DNA of 64,000 nt from Saccharibacillus endophyticus (lineage in GTDB: Bacteria > Bacillota > Bacilli > Paenibacillales > Paenibacillaceae), in assembly GCF_013185185.1 (NCBI RefSeq), contig NZ_JAAZWE010000002.1, positions 372,001 through 436,000 on the forward strand, written 5' to 3'. The position numbers were made by a program, and so were the translations under genes. Shown here piece by piece: positions 52,151 through 61,442 of the stretch (position 1 is the first letter of the stretch; every line of letters begins with the position of its first letter). The notes under the pieces are model-generated. The model searched no databases, was not told the origin of the DNA, and was given only the letters and a program-made list of their open reading frames with translations.

Positions 52151-53236
52151 ATGAAGGCCCTTAGAGATTTTTTCTACATTCCGGGAATTCGCAGGTCACT
52201 GGCGCTGATTTTGGCCCTCGTCCTGCTCATTTCGCTCCGGAGCATGCTGAGCATGCTGCTCATCACATTTATCCTCACGTATCTAATGAACCGACTGCAC
52301 CGTTTTATACGAAAAGGAACGGATCGCATCAAGCTCAACAGTAAACTCGTGCTCGTCCTGACGTATGCCTTGCTGGTATTTGCGCTCGGATTCGGGATTT
52401 ACCGTTACTTGCCCGTCTTCATCTATGAAATTCAGCAGTTAATCAATCAGGTCATCTCCTTCTATAACAATCTGTCTAATCTGGCTCTGCCCGACAATAC
52501 GTTCACGCGCTATATCATGAACTCCGTCAAGGAATTCGATATCGCGAGCTACGTCGAAGGCGGTCTGGATTTCATCGTGCATACGATCACCGACATCGGC
52601 AAATGGAGCCTTAACCTGTTTATCGCGTTCATTCTGAGCTTGTTCTTTAACTTGGAAAAAGACAAAGTCTCTTCGCTCATGTCGAAGTTCCGTTACAGCA
52701 AAGCGGCTTACTTCTTCACGGAGCTGGAATACTTCGGTCGCAAGTTCGTGGCTTCGTTCGGCAAAGTGCTTGAAGTCCAATTCATGATCTCGCTGACGAA
52801 TTCCCTGCTCTCGCTGATCTTCCTGTGGGCGTTCGGATTCCCGAATCTGTTCGCGCTGTGGCTCATGATCTTCCTGCTCGGTCTGGTACCGGTCATGGGC
52901 GTCGTGATCTCGCTCATCCCGCTCTGCGCGATTGCGTTCAATATCGGCGGCTTCAAAATGATTCTGTACATTCTGATCATGATCGTGGTACTGCATGCGA
53001 TCGAAGCTTATGTGCTTAATCCGAAGTTCATGTCGAACAAAACGCATCTGCCGATCTTCTTCACGTTCCTGATCTTGCTGCTGGGCGAGCATTTCCTCGG
53101 CGCATGGGGATTGATCGTCGGGGTGCCGATCTTTATCTTCCTGCTTGATATTTTGGAGGTTCCGCTTGAGCCGGGAGGGAAAGTTTCCGCGAAGAAGAAA
53201 GGGGAGCCGCCTATCATGCCGCCGAAGGTTCAGTAG
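52151..53236 (+). CDS. AI-2E family transporter (PerM/YtvI-like permease)
   Basis: 361 residues from the ATG at 52151 (MKALRDFFYI); GAAGGAG is 14 bases upstream, so a nearer start is not excluded. Eight hydrophobic segments; family features include the ILSLFFNLEKDKVSS bridge and the conserved LIFLWAFGFPNLFALWLMIFLLGLVPVMGVVISLIPLC and LGAWGLIVGVPIFIFL. Function varies (AI-2 export or Na+/H+ antiport). Upstream 51876-52150 shows nothing recognisable. Confidence 0.87.
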   Translation: MKALRDFFYIPGIRRSLALILALVLLISLRSMLSMLLITFILTYLMNRLHRFIRKGTDRIKLNSKLVLVLTYALLVFALGFGIYRYLPVFIYEIQQLINQVISFYNNLSNLALPDNTFTRYIMNSVKEFDIASYVEGGLDFIVHTITDIGKWSLNLFIAFILSLFFNLEKDKVSSLMSKFRYSKAAYFFTELEYFGRKFVASFGKVLEVQFMISLTNSLLSLIFLWAFGFPNLFALWLMIFLLGLVPVMGVVISLIPLCAIAFNIGGFKMILYILIMIVVLHAIEAYVLNPKFMSNKTHLPIFFTFLILLLGEHFLGAWGLIVGVPIFIFLLDILEVPLEPGGKVSAKKKGEPPIMPPKVQ

Positions 53237-53412
53237 TTTCGGTGCGGCGGGTGGCACTGGGTGACGCTGCGGGAGAAATTCGTTCAAGACGCTGTCTCAC
53301 TCGGAAAATCGATTGAAGTTTTTAGCGGGATTTTTCAGAGTTCAAAGGCGTCTTTCACTGAATTTCTCCCTCCGCTTCTGCGCTCGTTTGCAGAACTTTT
53401 TTTAAAAGTAAG

Positions 53413-53445
53413 AAGACCGAACCGGGGTTTGCGGTTCGGTCTTTT
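53413..53445 (+). terminator. Terminator after the AI-2E transporter
   Basis: AAGACCGAACCG, loop GGGTTTG, CGGTTCGGTCTT and a T-run. It stands 177 bases after the stop; 53237-53412 holds no recognisable gene. Confidence 0.8.
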
Positions 53446-53499
53446 TGCTGCGCTGAAAGTATTGAAGCAGATCGACACAAAGGAAAAAAGATCTACGAA

Positions 53500-53535
53500 C
53501 AAAAAAAGTCCCCGTCGGGGTGGCTCCGACGGGGA
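53500..53535 (-). terminator. Second of two near-identical terminators after the serine hydrolase
   Basis: Minus-strand TCCCCGTCGG pairs with CCGACGGGGA (loop of 7 bases) and is followed by a run of seven Ts. A close relative of 53667-53703. Confidence 0.75.
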
Positions 53536-53666
53536 TACATATATCTCTCAAAGAGGGGTTACGTGTATATTAAGCGCTCAAGCTGAAAAGAAGCTGACTG
53601 TAACTTAAAGATTTGCTTAAAATTCGATCTTTCTTTCTGGAACAAAAATCGGGAGAAGCAAATCGT

Positions 53667-53703
53667 AAAAAAAGGACCCCGACGAGGTGGCTTCGTCGGG
53701 GTC
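53667..53703 (-). terminator. First of two near-identical terminators after the serine hydrolase
   Basis: Minus-strand GACCCCGACGA pairs with TCGTCGGGGTC (loop of 7 bases) followed by seven Ts, about 98 bases beyond the stop. The stretch 53704-53800 shows nothing else. Confidence 0.8.
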
Positions 53704-53800
53704 AAGCTCTATGATTAGAGGGGATTGAATATAGAATAACCCCGGAACCTGAAAACAACCTGAAACGCCGATGAAAGTTGGATAAAAGACAGCGAGCGGC

Positions 53801-54964
53801 TTAAAGAGCGCCGTAGGCGGCAGCGCGGACACGCAGGTGATGATGCTCTTCCATGTTCGGCAGCATTTGGTGCATGTAGACGATGGCCGTATTTGTTTCC
53901 GGCGAGATCGAAGTCCAGGTCCCGGCCATGCCCGTCCAGCCGAATTCGCCAAGCGGACTGTTGCTGCCGCCCGCGGCGCGGTCGATGAGGGTGCGAACGC
54001 CGAGGCCGTAGCCGTAACCTGCCGAGTACGAGTTAGCGAAATCGGCGAGCTGCGCGTCATTCAGTTGGTTGGTGCGCATCAGGTCGATAGTGCTGCGGCT
54101 TAAAATCCGGACGCCGTTCAGCGTGCCGCCTGCGGCTAGCATGCTGGCGAATTTCATATAATCGCGCGTGGTTGCGTATAAGCCTTGACCGCCGGGTTCC
54201 AGCAATGCATCCGGCTGGTGCAGAGCATCCATCTCTTCCGATGCCGGAGTGAGCGTGCCGTCTTCGGCACGCTCGTACATGACGGCCATCCGTTCCTTAA
54301 TATCGTCGCGGTAGCGATAAGCAGTGTCTTTCATTCCGAGCGGTTCGAAAATTTCATCCTGCAAAAACTCGCCGAGCTTTTTACCGGAAACGGCTTCGAT
54401 CAGCGCTCCGACCAAATCGTGACCGTATCCGTACATCCAGCGCGTGCCCGGCTCGAACATGACCGGTGCTTGCGCTGTCGCGTTGACTTCTTCCTGCAGC
54501 GTGTAGCGTCCGCCCGTCTTCTCGTTCAGTTCTTGGCGCAAACGCGTAATCTCGCGCGCAGTCAGCGATTCTCCGTATGGATACGGATGCCCGGTCATCA
54601 TGCCGAAGGCGTGCCGGACCAGGATCGGATTTTGTACAGGTTCGGTATGGACTTGTCCGTTTGCTTGCGTCACGGTCTTCCGTACATTCTTATACTCGGG
54701 CAGATACAGATGTAATGGCTCGTTCAGTAAAAATTTGCCGCGTTCGAACAAAATCATCGCTGCCGTGCAGACAATCACTTTGGTCATCGAATACAAACGA
54801 AACACCGTATCGGCATTTACTGCGGTTCCTTTTTCCAGATTCGCTTGCCCGAAATATCCTTCATATACGACTTCTCCGTCTTTCGCGATCATACAGGCGC
54901 AGCCGGAAGGCCCTTGTTCCGTAAAAGACTTCAGCAGCGCGGATAAATGATCGAATTGTGCCAT
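53801..54964 (-). CDS. Serine hydrolase, beta-lactamase/class C PBP-like
   Basis: 387 residues without a signal peptide, so probably cytoplasmic. SxxK motif in FRLYSMTKVIVCTAA (about residue 58), a YxN-like YGYGHDLVG (about 172), and a later GGSNSPLGEFGWTGMAGT region near 335 that holds the third motif position. Family members hydrolyse esters, amides or D-amino peptides; substrate unknown. The ATG at 54964 has GAGGCG upstream. Two stacked terminators follow. Confidence 0.87.
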   Translation of the reverse strand: MAQFDHLSALLKSFTEQGPSGCACMIAKDGEVVYEGYFGQANLEKGTAVNADTVFRLYSMTKVIVCTAAMILFERGKFLLNEPLHLYLPEYKNVRKTVTQANGQVHTEPVQNPILVRHAFGMMTGHPYPYGESLTAREITRLRQELNEKTGGRYTLQEEVNATAQAPVMFEPGTRWMYGYGHDLVGALIEAVSGKKLGEFLQDEIFEPLGMKDTAYRYRDDIKERMAVMYERAEDGTLTPASEEMDALHQPDALLEPGGQGLYATTRDYMKFASMLAAGGTLNGVRILSRSTIDLMRTNQLNDAQLADFANSYSAGYGYGLGVRTLIDRAAGGSNSPLGEFGWTGMAGTWTSISPETNTAIVYMHQMLPNMEEHHHLRVRAAAYGAL

Positions 54965-55343
54965 TTTTATCGCCTCGTTTTCCGTTAGTTAGCGTTTTTT
55001 CTTGTATGCATAAAGAATAATCCGCTTTCACGTTCCATTTTGGCAGATATGAAACGTTTTAGCCAGCTCTATGTATACTCTGTGTTTTTCTTTACAAACA
55101 GGCTACACCTATAAATACAAGTTACTTTTAAGAATTTCACATCGTCCGTGGCTATCGAAAAGATCTGTTCGCTTTCATTTTGCAAAGCCAGCTAGTACTT
55201 AAGTTTAATATGTATATTGATTTCTTAAACAAAGAATTGCCTATAGATAATTCAAATTCTACCTATCAAACCACTCTCAAGAATATTGATGAGTGAGCTG
55301 TCATATTTGATATCATACTTGCTCTTCAAGTTAAAGCAGCATG

Positions 55344-55380
55344 AAAAAGGATCCTCTCTAATTTAGAGAGGATCCTTTTT
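55344..55380. terminator. Perfect bidirectional hairpin terminator
   Basis: AAAAAGGATCCTCTCTAA (55344-55361) pairs with all of TTAGAGAGGATCCTTTTT (55363-55380). It stands alone in the gene-free stretch 54965-55553, with no ORF that I can support beside it. Confidence 0.75.
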
Positions 55381-55423
55381 CAGAATGTAGGCAAACTCAA
55401 GAATTTGAGTGTGCAGACAATCT

Positions 55424-55450
55424 GAAACGACATTTCTGTCGTTTCTTTTT
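55424..55450 (+). terminator. Terminator-like hairpin left of the recombinase remnant
   Basis: GAAACGACA, loop TTTC, TGTCGTTTC, then five Ts. The stem is identical to the terminator behind tRNA-Lys at 57125-57152. Confidence 0.7.
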
Positions 55451-55535
55451 GAGATGGATTTTCAAAAGCTGGAAACTTGGACCTGTCGATTAAAAGTCGA
55501 ATGTTCGATAACTAAGCTAATTATTCGTATGATAT

Positions 55536-55547
55536 TGGTGGAGCGTA
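55536..55547 (-). repeat. Inverted copy of the tRNA-Ala 3' end beside the recombinase remnant
   Basis: TGGTGGAGCGTA is the exact reverse complement of the tRNA-Ala 3' end TACGCTCCACCA (57022-57033), six bases beyond the recombinase stop. The minus-strand context GAATCCCTTACGCTCCACCA looks like the end of a T arm plus acceptor, as left by integration in a tRNA gene. Confidence 0.55.
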
Positions 55548-55553
55548 AGGGAT

Positions 55554-56883
55554 TCATCGCCGCCAGCTATGCGCTCTAGTACTTATATCTGAAATACTAC
55601 CATTACCTGCGGTAGAAAGGAATTGCACGACGTCGATTCTAAAGTTAATTTCAATAGAGTCTTTAAATATAGTGATCCCTTTAATCAATCCCCTAAGCAT
55701 TACTTTCTTTTTTTCATGAGTAGACTCATTGAATTTAGTAAGCCAAATCCTGATGTTTTCTGCAAGTTCTCTGATATCGCTAAGTTCTAGTTTTTTAATT
55801 TTAAAATCTTCTTCAAGCTTTCTTACTTCGGAATCAATACGTTGGATATCCGTCTCTTTTTGCTCAATCATTTCGTTTAGTAATTCAGGCTTGAAGGCGC
55901 TTTTGCCAAGAATGCTTTTAGTGACCTCTTTTTTCAAAGTATCGATTTCCGCATATGCGTCTTGTAACTCTTTGTTTTTTTCATTTAAAGCTATTTGAAT
56001 AAGCCCATACTCTTCTTGATTATAATCTTTGGCAAACTTTTTATAATCAATTTTCTTCATATGATTTAAATAGCGAGTTACCTCTTCAAGAACTGCGTCT
56101 TCAATTTTACTTTGAGAATAAATTGTTTGCCCGATACATTCGTTCTTTCTAAGCGCTTTTCCACTACATCTATAGACAGCGCGTTTCCATTTCTGAATTT
56201 CTCCAGATGCAAGTTTGTAAGTCTTGCTATTATAAAAGGTATTTAGCAATTCGATTACTCCCATAGCCTTCCTCTTTTACGAACGCAAACATTTGCCTGA
56301 CTATTACTGCCTGGTCTTCATTAATTGCGAGCTTCATAAGTTCTTTACCCTTTTTGTTTATAACGCCAGATTTAACAAGACAATAACCAAATGGAGCAGT
56401 GCCTCCACGGTACAAACCGTCTTGAGCCATTTGTACATGTTTTTCGTCAATACGAATAGACGTTTTCTTAGATTCATGATTTGACTGCCAGAATCTAAGG
56501 AAGTTGGCAGCGTCGTCGCCTTCAGTTTGAAATTGCTGTTCTCCTTCTTTGACGGACCATACTTCAATCCCTTTTGTACTGAACCATTTGAGCAAAAGGG
56601 AAGTCTCGTAGATTTTACGCCCTAAACGATCAAACATGAAGTATAGAAGTACGTCATATAATCCGTTTTCTGCATCATATTTAGCTCTTTGAATTTCATC
56701 TCGATCTTCAACTGAAGTCTTATAGCCCGATACACCTTTTTCAGTATATTCTTTTACTAATGTCCACCCTTGTTTATCTACGAATTCTTGACAGGCCCTT
56801 CTCTGCATAGGTATATCGTTTCCTTCGAGTTGTGCTTTAGTTGATACTCGATAAAATGTAGCTACTTTTTTAATCTCTGCCAT
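55554..56883 (-). pseudogene. Large serine recombinase, frameshifted and internally deleted
   Basis: Two frames together. The first (56230-56883, 217 residues) is the catalytic domain: TFYRVSTKAQLEGNDIPMQRRAC (Ser in YRVST), KGVSGYKTSVEDR, LLYFMFDRLGRKIYE and GYGSNRIAKYLL before its stop. The second (55554 to about 56264) picks up with half of the zinc ribbon (YRCSGKALRKNECIG), the coiled coil and the C-terminal domain. Most of the recombinase domain between them is missing and the frame is shifted, so the gene is dead. Its stop is followed by a tRNA-3'-end-like fragment, and two tRNAs sit just upstream. Confidence 0.8.
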
Positions 56884-56907
56884 GATTATTTACTTAGTAA
56901 AGAACTA

Positions 56908-56936
56908 TTGACCTGGCATTTTTTTTGTGGTATATT
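56908..56936 (+). promoter_or_regulatory. tRNA operon promoter
   Basis: TTGACC and TATATT spaced by 17 bases, ending 22 bases before tRNA-Ala: a near-consensus sigma-A promoter, divergent from the recombinase remnant. Confidence 0.8.
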
Positions 56937-56958
56937 ATTTCTTGCCGATAATTTAATT

Positions 56959-57033
56959 GGGGCGTTAGTTCAGTGGGAGAACGCTTCGCTGGCAGCGAAG
57001 AGGTCAGGGGTTCGACCCCCCTACGCTCCACCA
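56959..57033 (+). tRNA. tRNA-Ala (anticodon GGC)
   Basis: GGGGCGT acceptor pairs with ACGCTCC (one G-U), D arm GTTCAGTGGGAGAAC, anticodon loop CTGGCAG gives GGC, T arm GGGGTTCGACCCC. CCA is encoded. Confidence 0.95.
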
Positions 57034-57042
57034 GTAAAATAT

Positions 57043-57115
57043 GGATTCTTAGCTCAGTTGGTAGAGCATTCGACTCTTAATCGACAGGTCCAGGGTTCGA
57101 GCCCCTGAGAATCCA
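57043..57115 (+). tRNA. tRNA-Lys (anticodon CTT)
   Basis: GGATTCT acceptor pairs with AGAATCC, D arm GCTCAGTTGGTAGAGC, anticodon loop CTCTTAA gives CTT (reads AAG), T arm CAGGGTTCGAGCCCCTG. No CCA encoded; the anticodon stem has a mismatch at its first pair. Confidence 0.92.
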
Positions 57116-57120
57116 TCCCA

Positions 57121-57152
57121 AAAAGAAACGACAAAATGTCGTTTCTTTTTTT
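57121..57152 (+). terminator. Terminator of the tRNA pair
   Basis: GAAACGACA, loop AAA, TGTCGTTTC and a run of seven Ts, starting 5 bases after the tRNA. Same stem as 55424-55450. Confidence 0.88.
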
Positions 57153-57341
57153 GTGCTCTTCTTTAATCGATAAAACTAGTTCCAAAGACTTAATATAATC
57201 CCTCAAACAGAACTTGCTTATAATAAATTGACACAGTATGTAAATTTTCATTGCTACTTTCAAATAGGTATACTATAATTCTATTTGGCTCCAGAATGGG
57301 ATTTATGTACTTGTAACCAAGTAAAAATCTTGATCCTAATT

Positions 57342-57469
57342 TCATATTTTAGCAAACTTATTGAAAAATAAGGACGCAAAGCTATAGGGACTAAATCCGC
57401 CGGAGTAGTCAGCCAGTTGCATTTATCAATCGGCGATTAGTAGGTATTTGTACCCACTTTCGCTTTTTT
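57342..57469 (+). promoter_or_regulatory. Cyclic-di-GMP-I (GEMM-I) riboswitch with terminator platform
   Basis: Aptamer core: AGCAAAC, P2 stem CTTATT-GAAA-AATAAG with its GNRA loop, GGACGCAAAGC, P3 and CAGCCAGTTGCA, in the order of GEMM-I aptamers. A stem GCGA...TCGC with inner GGT/ACC (57433-57463) runs into six Ts (57464-57469), a likely terminator platform. It lies about 30 bases before the decarboxylase start, whose GGGGAGG may also be controlled. Confidence 0.87.
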
Positions 57470-57497
57470 ACATTTTAGATCGGGGAGGAACCCAGGC

Positions 57498-59168
57498 GTG
57501 TCCAACTACAAAGAGAATTCCGTACAAACCTTTTTTCCGAGCGAGGACGGCAATCAAAAAGAACGTCAGCAGTTTATGCAGCTCATCGAGCAATTGATCA
57601 CGGGCGTCGATAATTTGAAAAATCCGAACGGCGTCAATCTGTCGGGCGAAAAAGAACGTTCGAAATCTTTCTATACCGATTTGATTCGAAATAGCGCAAT
57701 CCCGACGGACAGCACGGACCAAAAAGAAGTAAATGAGCATTTGCTGAAGCTGCTGCACAATCACCCTTACCATTCCAAGTATTTCTTGACGAATATCCTG
57801 CCGATGGCAAGCACTCCGGGAATTTTGGGCATGATCACGGCATTCCTCGTGAACGGGAATAACCTTTGGGACGTATATGGTCCTGCAGGTGCCGAAGCGG
57901 AAGTGAGAGTCATCAGCATGATGTCCAAGCTGGTGGGGTACGATCCGCAGTTGAGCGGCGGCTACACGACATGGGGCGGACAGGGAGCTATTTTCACGGG
58001 TTTGAGATTGGCGATCGCCAAAGTCGCGCCGGACGCTCCCCGTAAAGGCGTTCCTCGCAACCTGTACGCTTTCTGCTCGGAATCCGCTCATTACAGCTTG
58101 TTCAAGTCCATGGAAGCAACAGGACTCGGCAGCGATAACCTGATCAAGGTTCGCACGCATTCCGACAGTTCGATGGACACGGAAGACCTTCGTCAAAAGA
58201 TGGAGAAAGTCATCGCCGAAGGCGGCATTCCGGTCTACGTCGTAGCCACCACCGGCACTACGGACGCGATGGGTATCGATAATGTCCAACTGGTGCTTCA
58301 GACGGCTGCCGAAGTTGCGGGCAAATACGGCATCCAACGCCCGCATATTCATGCGGACTCTGCGCTCGGCGGATTCTTTGCCTTTTTCCGGGAGTATGAC
58401 TTCCTTGCAAATCCGCTAGGATTCACGCCGCAAGTCTTGGAAGCTTTGCAGAAGATCCAAAGCAGAATGCAGTACATGTCGCTGGCCGATACGCTCTGCT
58501 TCGATTTCCAAAAGCTCGGACAAACTCCGTATTCGACAAGCCTTTTCCTGGTGAAAAATGCTGCTGACCTTCAACTCGTCGATCTTGCCGAAGAAGAAAC
58601 GCCTTATGTCGGACACCGGGGTTACGGAGATTATCATACGGGCTACACGTTGGAATGCTCGCGCATGGCAAGCTCCATCAGTATCTACAGCGCGCTTCTG
58701 GCATTCGGCGTGACAGGTTACCAGCGTCTGCTGGCTCAGTTTGTCGAAGTCAATCTGGCCTTCCGCGAGACGCTGCGCCGGGAAGTTCCCGAGGCTGTTA
58801 TCGTCAATGACGAAAATCCGGCGATCATGACGCTGTTCCGGATCTACCCGGATCGCCGGAACGATTTCCAAGCGGAATTGTCCGGTCAATGCTCACTTGC
58901 TCGCATCGAAGAGACGAATCGCTTGAACGAACAGCTGTTTGAAGTCTTAGGCCAGAAACGTGAGATCATGTTCTTCGGGGATACGAAAAAGCATTTGGTC
59001 GTGCCCACGAGCGACGGAAGCCAAACCTCCCTGTCCGCCGCTAAACTTTTCGTGATTTCGCCTTATACGGAAGTTGCGCACGTGCCGGAAATCGTGGACT
59101 ATCTCAAACAAAATATCGACACCGTATTTCATTCCTATGCAGATACACTGCAACCAATCGGAGGGTAA
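57498..59168 (+). CDS. PLP-dependent decarboxylase (group II, glutamate/aspartate-type)
   Basis: 556 residues from a GTG at 57498 (GGGGAGG 9 bases upstream). PLP-dependent fold: TTWGGQGAIFTGLRLAIAK, VVATTGTTDAMGIDN, IHADSALGGFFAF (cofactor Asp) and the Schiff-base Lys in TLCFDFQKLGQTPYST. C-terminal small domain follows. Substrate cannot be assigned: relatives decarboxylate glutamate, aspartate, tyrosine or sulfinoalanine. It is the first gene behind the riboswitch and is directly followed by a chemoreceptor. Confidence 0.88.
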   Translation: MSNYKENSVQTFFPSEDGNQKERQQFMQLIEQLITGVDNLKNPNGVNLSGEKERSKSFYTDLIRNSAIPTDSTDQKEVNEHLLKLLHNHPYHSKYFLTNILPMASTPGILGMITAFLVNGNNLWDVYGPAGAEAEVRVISMMSKLVGYDPQLSGGYTTWGGQGAIFTGLRLAIAKVAPDAPRKGVPRNLYAFCSESAHYSLFKSMEATGLGSDNLIKVRTHSDSSMDTEDLRQKMEKVIAEGGIPVYVVATTGTTDAMGIDNVQLVLQTAAEVAGKYGIQRPHIHADSALGGFFAFFREYDFLANPLGFTPQVLEALQKIQSRMQYMSLADTLCFDFQKLGQTPYSTSLFLVKNAADLQLVDLAEEETPYVGHRGYGDYHTGYTLECSRMASSISIYSALLAFGVTGYQRLLAQFVEVNLAFRETLRREVPEAVIVNDENPAIMTLFRIYPDRRNDFQAELSGQCSLARIEETNRLNEQLFEVLGQKREIMFFGDTKKHLVVPTSDGSQTSLSAAKLFVISPYTEVAHVPEIVDYLKQNIDTVFHSYADTLQPIGG

Positions 59169-59171
59169 CAC

Positions 59172-60917
59172 GTGTTAAAGCAACCATCGAATCCAGCCAA
59201 GAAGTCCTTGTTCGGCTGGTATAAGAAACACATTTCGGCGAAAATGATTTCTTCGATTATCTTGTTGATCGTGTTTACTTGTGCGGCGTTCTCCATTGCA
59301 GAGTCCCAAATCAGCAACCGGCTCACAAGTGAATTGGAGGGTCAGTTCGACCTGCGGCTCGCGACCAGCATCCAGTCGATCAATGCTTATTTGGAATCGA
59401 TCCCCGAAAATCCGGCAGACATTGACGGAACGGGCAGTGCGGCGCACGAGAAAATCAAAGCCAAGCTGGAGAACATACTCGTAACCGATACGTTGGAAAA
59501 TGTGTACATTCTCAGCAACAACACGGGCAAGGAACAGCTCGTGATCCTGACCGGCGTAGACGATGATTTCGGAACGGACTATGCGTTTTCGGATGAAATG
59601 AAGACGGCTATCGATTCACAGAAGATGACGTACAGCTCGATCTACGAAGATGAGTACGGCATTCACAAATCGGTCTTCCTTCCTCTCAAAGATCGTGACG
59701 GGAATACATTCGGGATTGCGGGAATCGATATTGACGCAAGCGTCATCCCGGCTACGCAAACCTTCATTTTCTGGTTCACGGTTATTATCGTTGCCGTAGT
59801 CCTTGTCATCGGTATCGCCGTAGCCTTCTTGCTCAGCCGCAGCCTGACTCGCCCGATCAACCGACTGGTGAACGCGACCCGAAAAGTCGCGGAAGGCGAT
59901 CTGACCGAGGAACTGGTACTCAAACGCGAGGACGAACTCGGTACGTTGGCTGATTCGTTCAATACGATGCGGGGCAACTTGGAGACTTTGATTCATCAAA
60001 TCTCAAGTTCTTCCGAAGTCTTCTCGACGACAGCCGGCAATATCAATCAATCGTCCAATGAAATGGGAGCCAGCTCTCATCAGGTTGCCCTTTCCATGAA
60101 CAGCGTGAACGAAGGCGTATCCGAAGTCGTGATTTCGATCAACGACAGCACCTCTTCGATCGTGGAAGTCAACGAAGAACTGGCTAAGGTAACGAACGAG
60201 GTCGCGGGCATGCAGCAAATGGTCCGGGAGGTCAGCTCCTACTCCAAAGACGGTCAAGTACTTGTTGAGAAGACGTTGAACCAAATGAACGTCATCCAAC
60301 AGGAAATGAGACAATCTCAAGATGCAGCTGCCCAGCTGGATACGCGCTCGAAAGAGATTAGTGAATTTATCACCGTCATTACGCATATCGCCACGCAGAC
60401 CAACCTGCTGGCGCTGAATGCTTCCATTGAAGCCGCACACGTCGGCGAACACGGTAAAGGCTTCGCGGTCGTTGCCGGAGAGGTCAAGAAGCTGGCCGAA
60501 CAATCGTCCAATGCGGCCAACTCGATCACCGAACTGATTCAAAGCACGCAGTTGGACAGCCAATCCGTGCTTACGAGCATCGAACAAGGCAACCAGGCTG
60601 TAGAAAAAGGACAAGAATGGATTAACGAGATGTCGGAGAACTTCAATACGATCTTCAACGGCGTCTCCTCGTTCTCTTCCCAAATCGGCCATCTGAAAAA
60701 CTCGCTCGATAAGACAGATCGTTCGTTCGAATTGATTACGGATTCCATGCAAAAAATATCCGGCATCACCGAAGAGCAATCGGCCGGATACGAAGAAGTC
60801 GGAGCCGCGATCGAAGAGCAAAGCGCCACGATCCAAGAAATCGCGGGCGCGATACGCAATCTGTCTCAAATGGCGGACGAGCTGCAAGCCTCCGTGCAAT
60901 ATTTCAAAGTGTCTTGA
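59172..60917 (+). CDS. Membrane-bound methyl-accepting chemotaxis protein
   Basis: 581 residues from a GTG at 59172 (GGAGGG 6 bases upstream; 3 bases after the decarboxylase stop). N-terminal helix ([20 protein letters not shown], about 25-44), an extracellular sensor with dCACHE-like features (residues ~45-190), a second helix ([19 protein letters not shown], about 197-215), a HAMP domain ([22 protein letters not shown]) and the signalling hairpin [20 protein letters not shown]. Cotranslation with the decarboxylase and the c-di-GMP riboswitch suggest it links motility or attachment to the same signal. Confidence 0.9.
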   Translation: MLKQPSNPAKKSLFGWYKKHISAKMISSIILLIVFTCAAFSIAESQISNRLTSELEGQFDLRLATSIQSINAYLESIPENPADIDGTGSAAHEKIKAKLENILVTDTLENVYILSNNTGKEQLVILTGVDDDFGTDYAFSDEMKTAIDSQKMTYSSIYEDEYGIHKSVFLPLKDRDGNTFGIAGIDIDASVIPATQTFIFWFTVIIVAVVLVIGIAVAFLLSRSLTRPINRLVNATRKVAEGDLTEELVLKREDELGTLADSFNTMRGNLETLIHQISSSSEVFSTTAGNINQSSNEMGASSHQVALSMNSVNEGVSEVVISINDSTSSIVEVNEELAKVTNEVAGMQQMVREVSSYSKDGQVLVEKTLNQMNVIQQEMRQSQDAAAQLDTRSKEISEFITVITHIATQTNLLALNASIEAAHVGEHGKGFAVVAGEVKKLAEQSSNAANSITELIQSTQLDSQSVLTSIEQGNQAVEKGQEWINEMSENFNTIFNGVSSFSSQIGHLKNSLDKTDRSFELITDSMQKISGITEEQSAGYEEVGAAIEEQSATIQEIAGAIRNLSQMADELQASVQYFKVS

Positions 60918-60933
60918 TTGTTTGAAATCGACA

Positions 60934-60972
60934 AACAGGAGAAAGCCGATGTTACCGGCTTTCTCCTGTTTT
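60934..60972 (+). terminator. Terminator of the riboswitch-controlled operon
   Basis: AACAGGAGAAAGCCG pairs with CGGCTTTCTCCTGTT, a 15-base perfect stem, then Ts. It lies between convergent genes. Confidence 0.9.
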
Positions 60973-61001
60973 CGTTTTGCGGATATCGCTTTGTTCTCCT
61001 A

Positions 61002-61442
61002 TCAAACCATTCCTGCCGCGACCGCAGCCGCAATGAAAACGGCTTGCAGCAGCGCGCGTGCCGCCAAGCCCGGAACCGCTCTCCCTCCGACCGTCATTTT
61101 TTTTCGTGCCGCAAACACGTTCGCGGGAAACATCGCCAGCAGCAGCAAAGCCAAACCGGCGGAAGCCGCGGCGGCAGTCGCCGGAAACAAAAGTCCGATC
61201 GCGCCGGCAATTTCAAGCAATCCCGTGATCGTCACGATTGCGGCTGGTTTCGGAAAAAAAGGAGGGACCATTCGGATCAAGTCGGCTCTTTTCGCTCCCC
61301 AGTGCGCGGAAGCGCCCAATGCGAACATCACGGCGACCGAAGCTTGCAGCGAAGTCTGCCAGCCTTCGAAATGCGAGATGCCGATCAGTCCGAACGTTTT
61401 GAACAACAGGAAAGAACCGATCAACGCGTAAAAAGGAATCAT
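61002..61442 (-). CDS. DoxX family membrane protein
   Basis: 146 residues from the ATG at 61442 (AAAGGAG 8 bases upstream); an open frame reaching to 62165 is a shadow. Four membrane helices: MIPFYALIGSFLLFKTFG, LQASVAVMFALGASAHWG, AAIVTITGLLEIAGAIGLLF and AGLALLLLAMFPANVFAARK. DoxX-like proteins of unknown function. Its start overlaps the TetR stop by 4 bases, suggesting the regulator controls it. Confidence 0.86.
   Translation of the reverse strand: MIPFYALIGSFLLFKTFGLIGISHFEGWQTSLQASVAVMFALGASAHWGAKRADLIRMVPPFFPKPAAIVTITGLLEIAGAIGLLFPATAAAASAGLALLLLAMFPANVFAARKKMTVGGRAVPGLAARALLQAVFIAAAVAAGMV

Noticed and set aside
55344..55380. Insertion-sequence end
   Set aside because: The perfect palindrome has T-runs on both sides and no transposase nearby, so a terminator is more likely.
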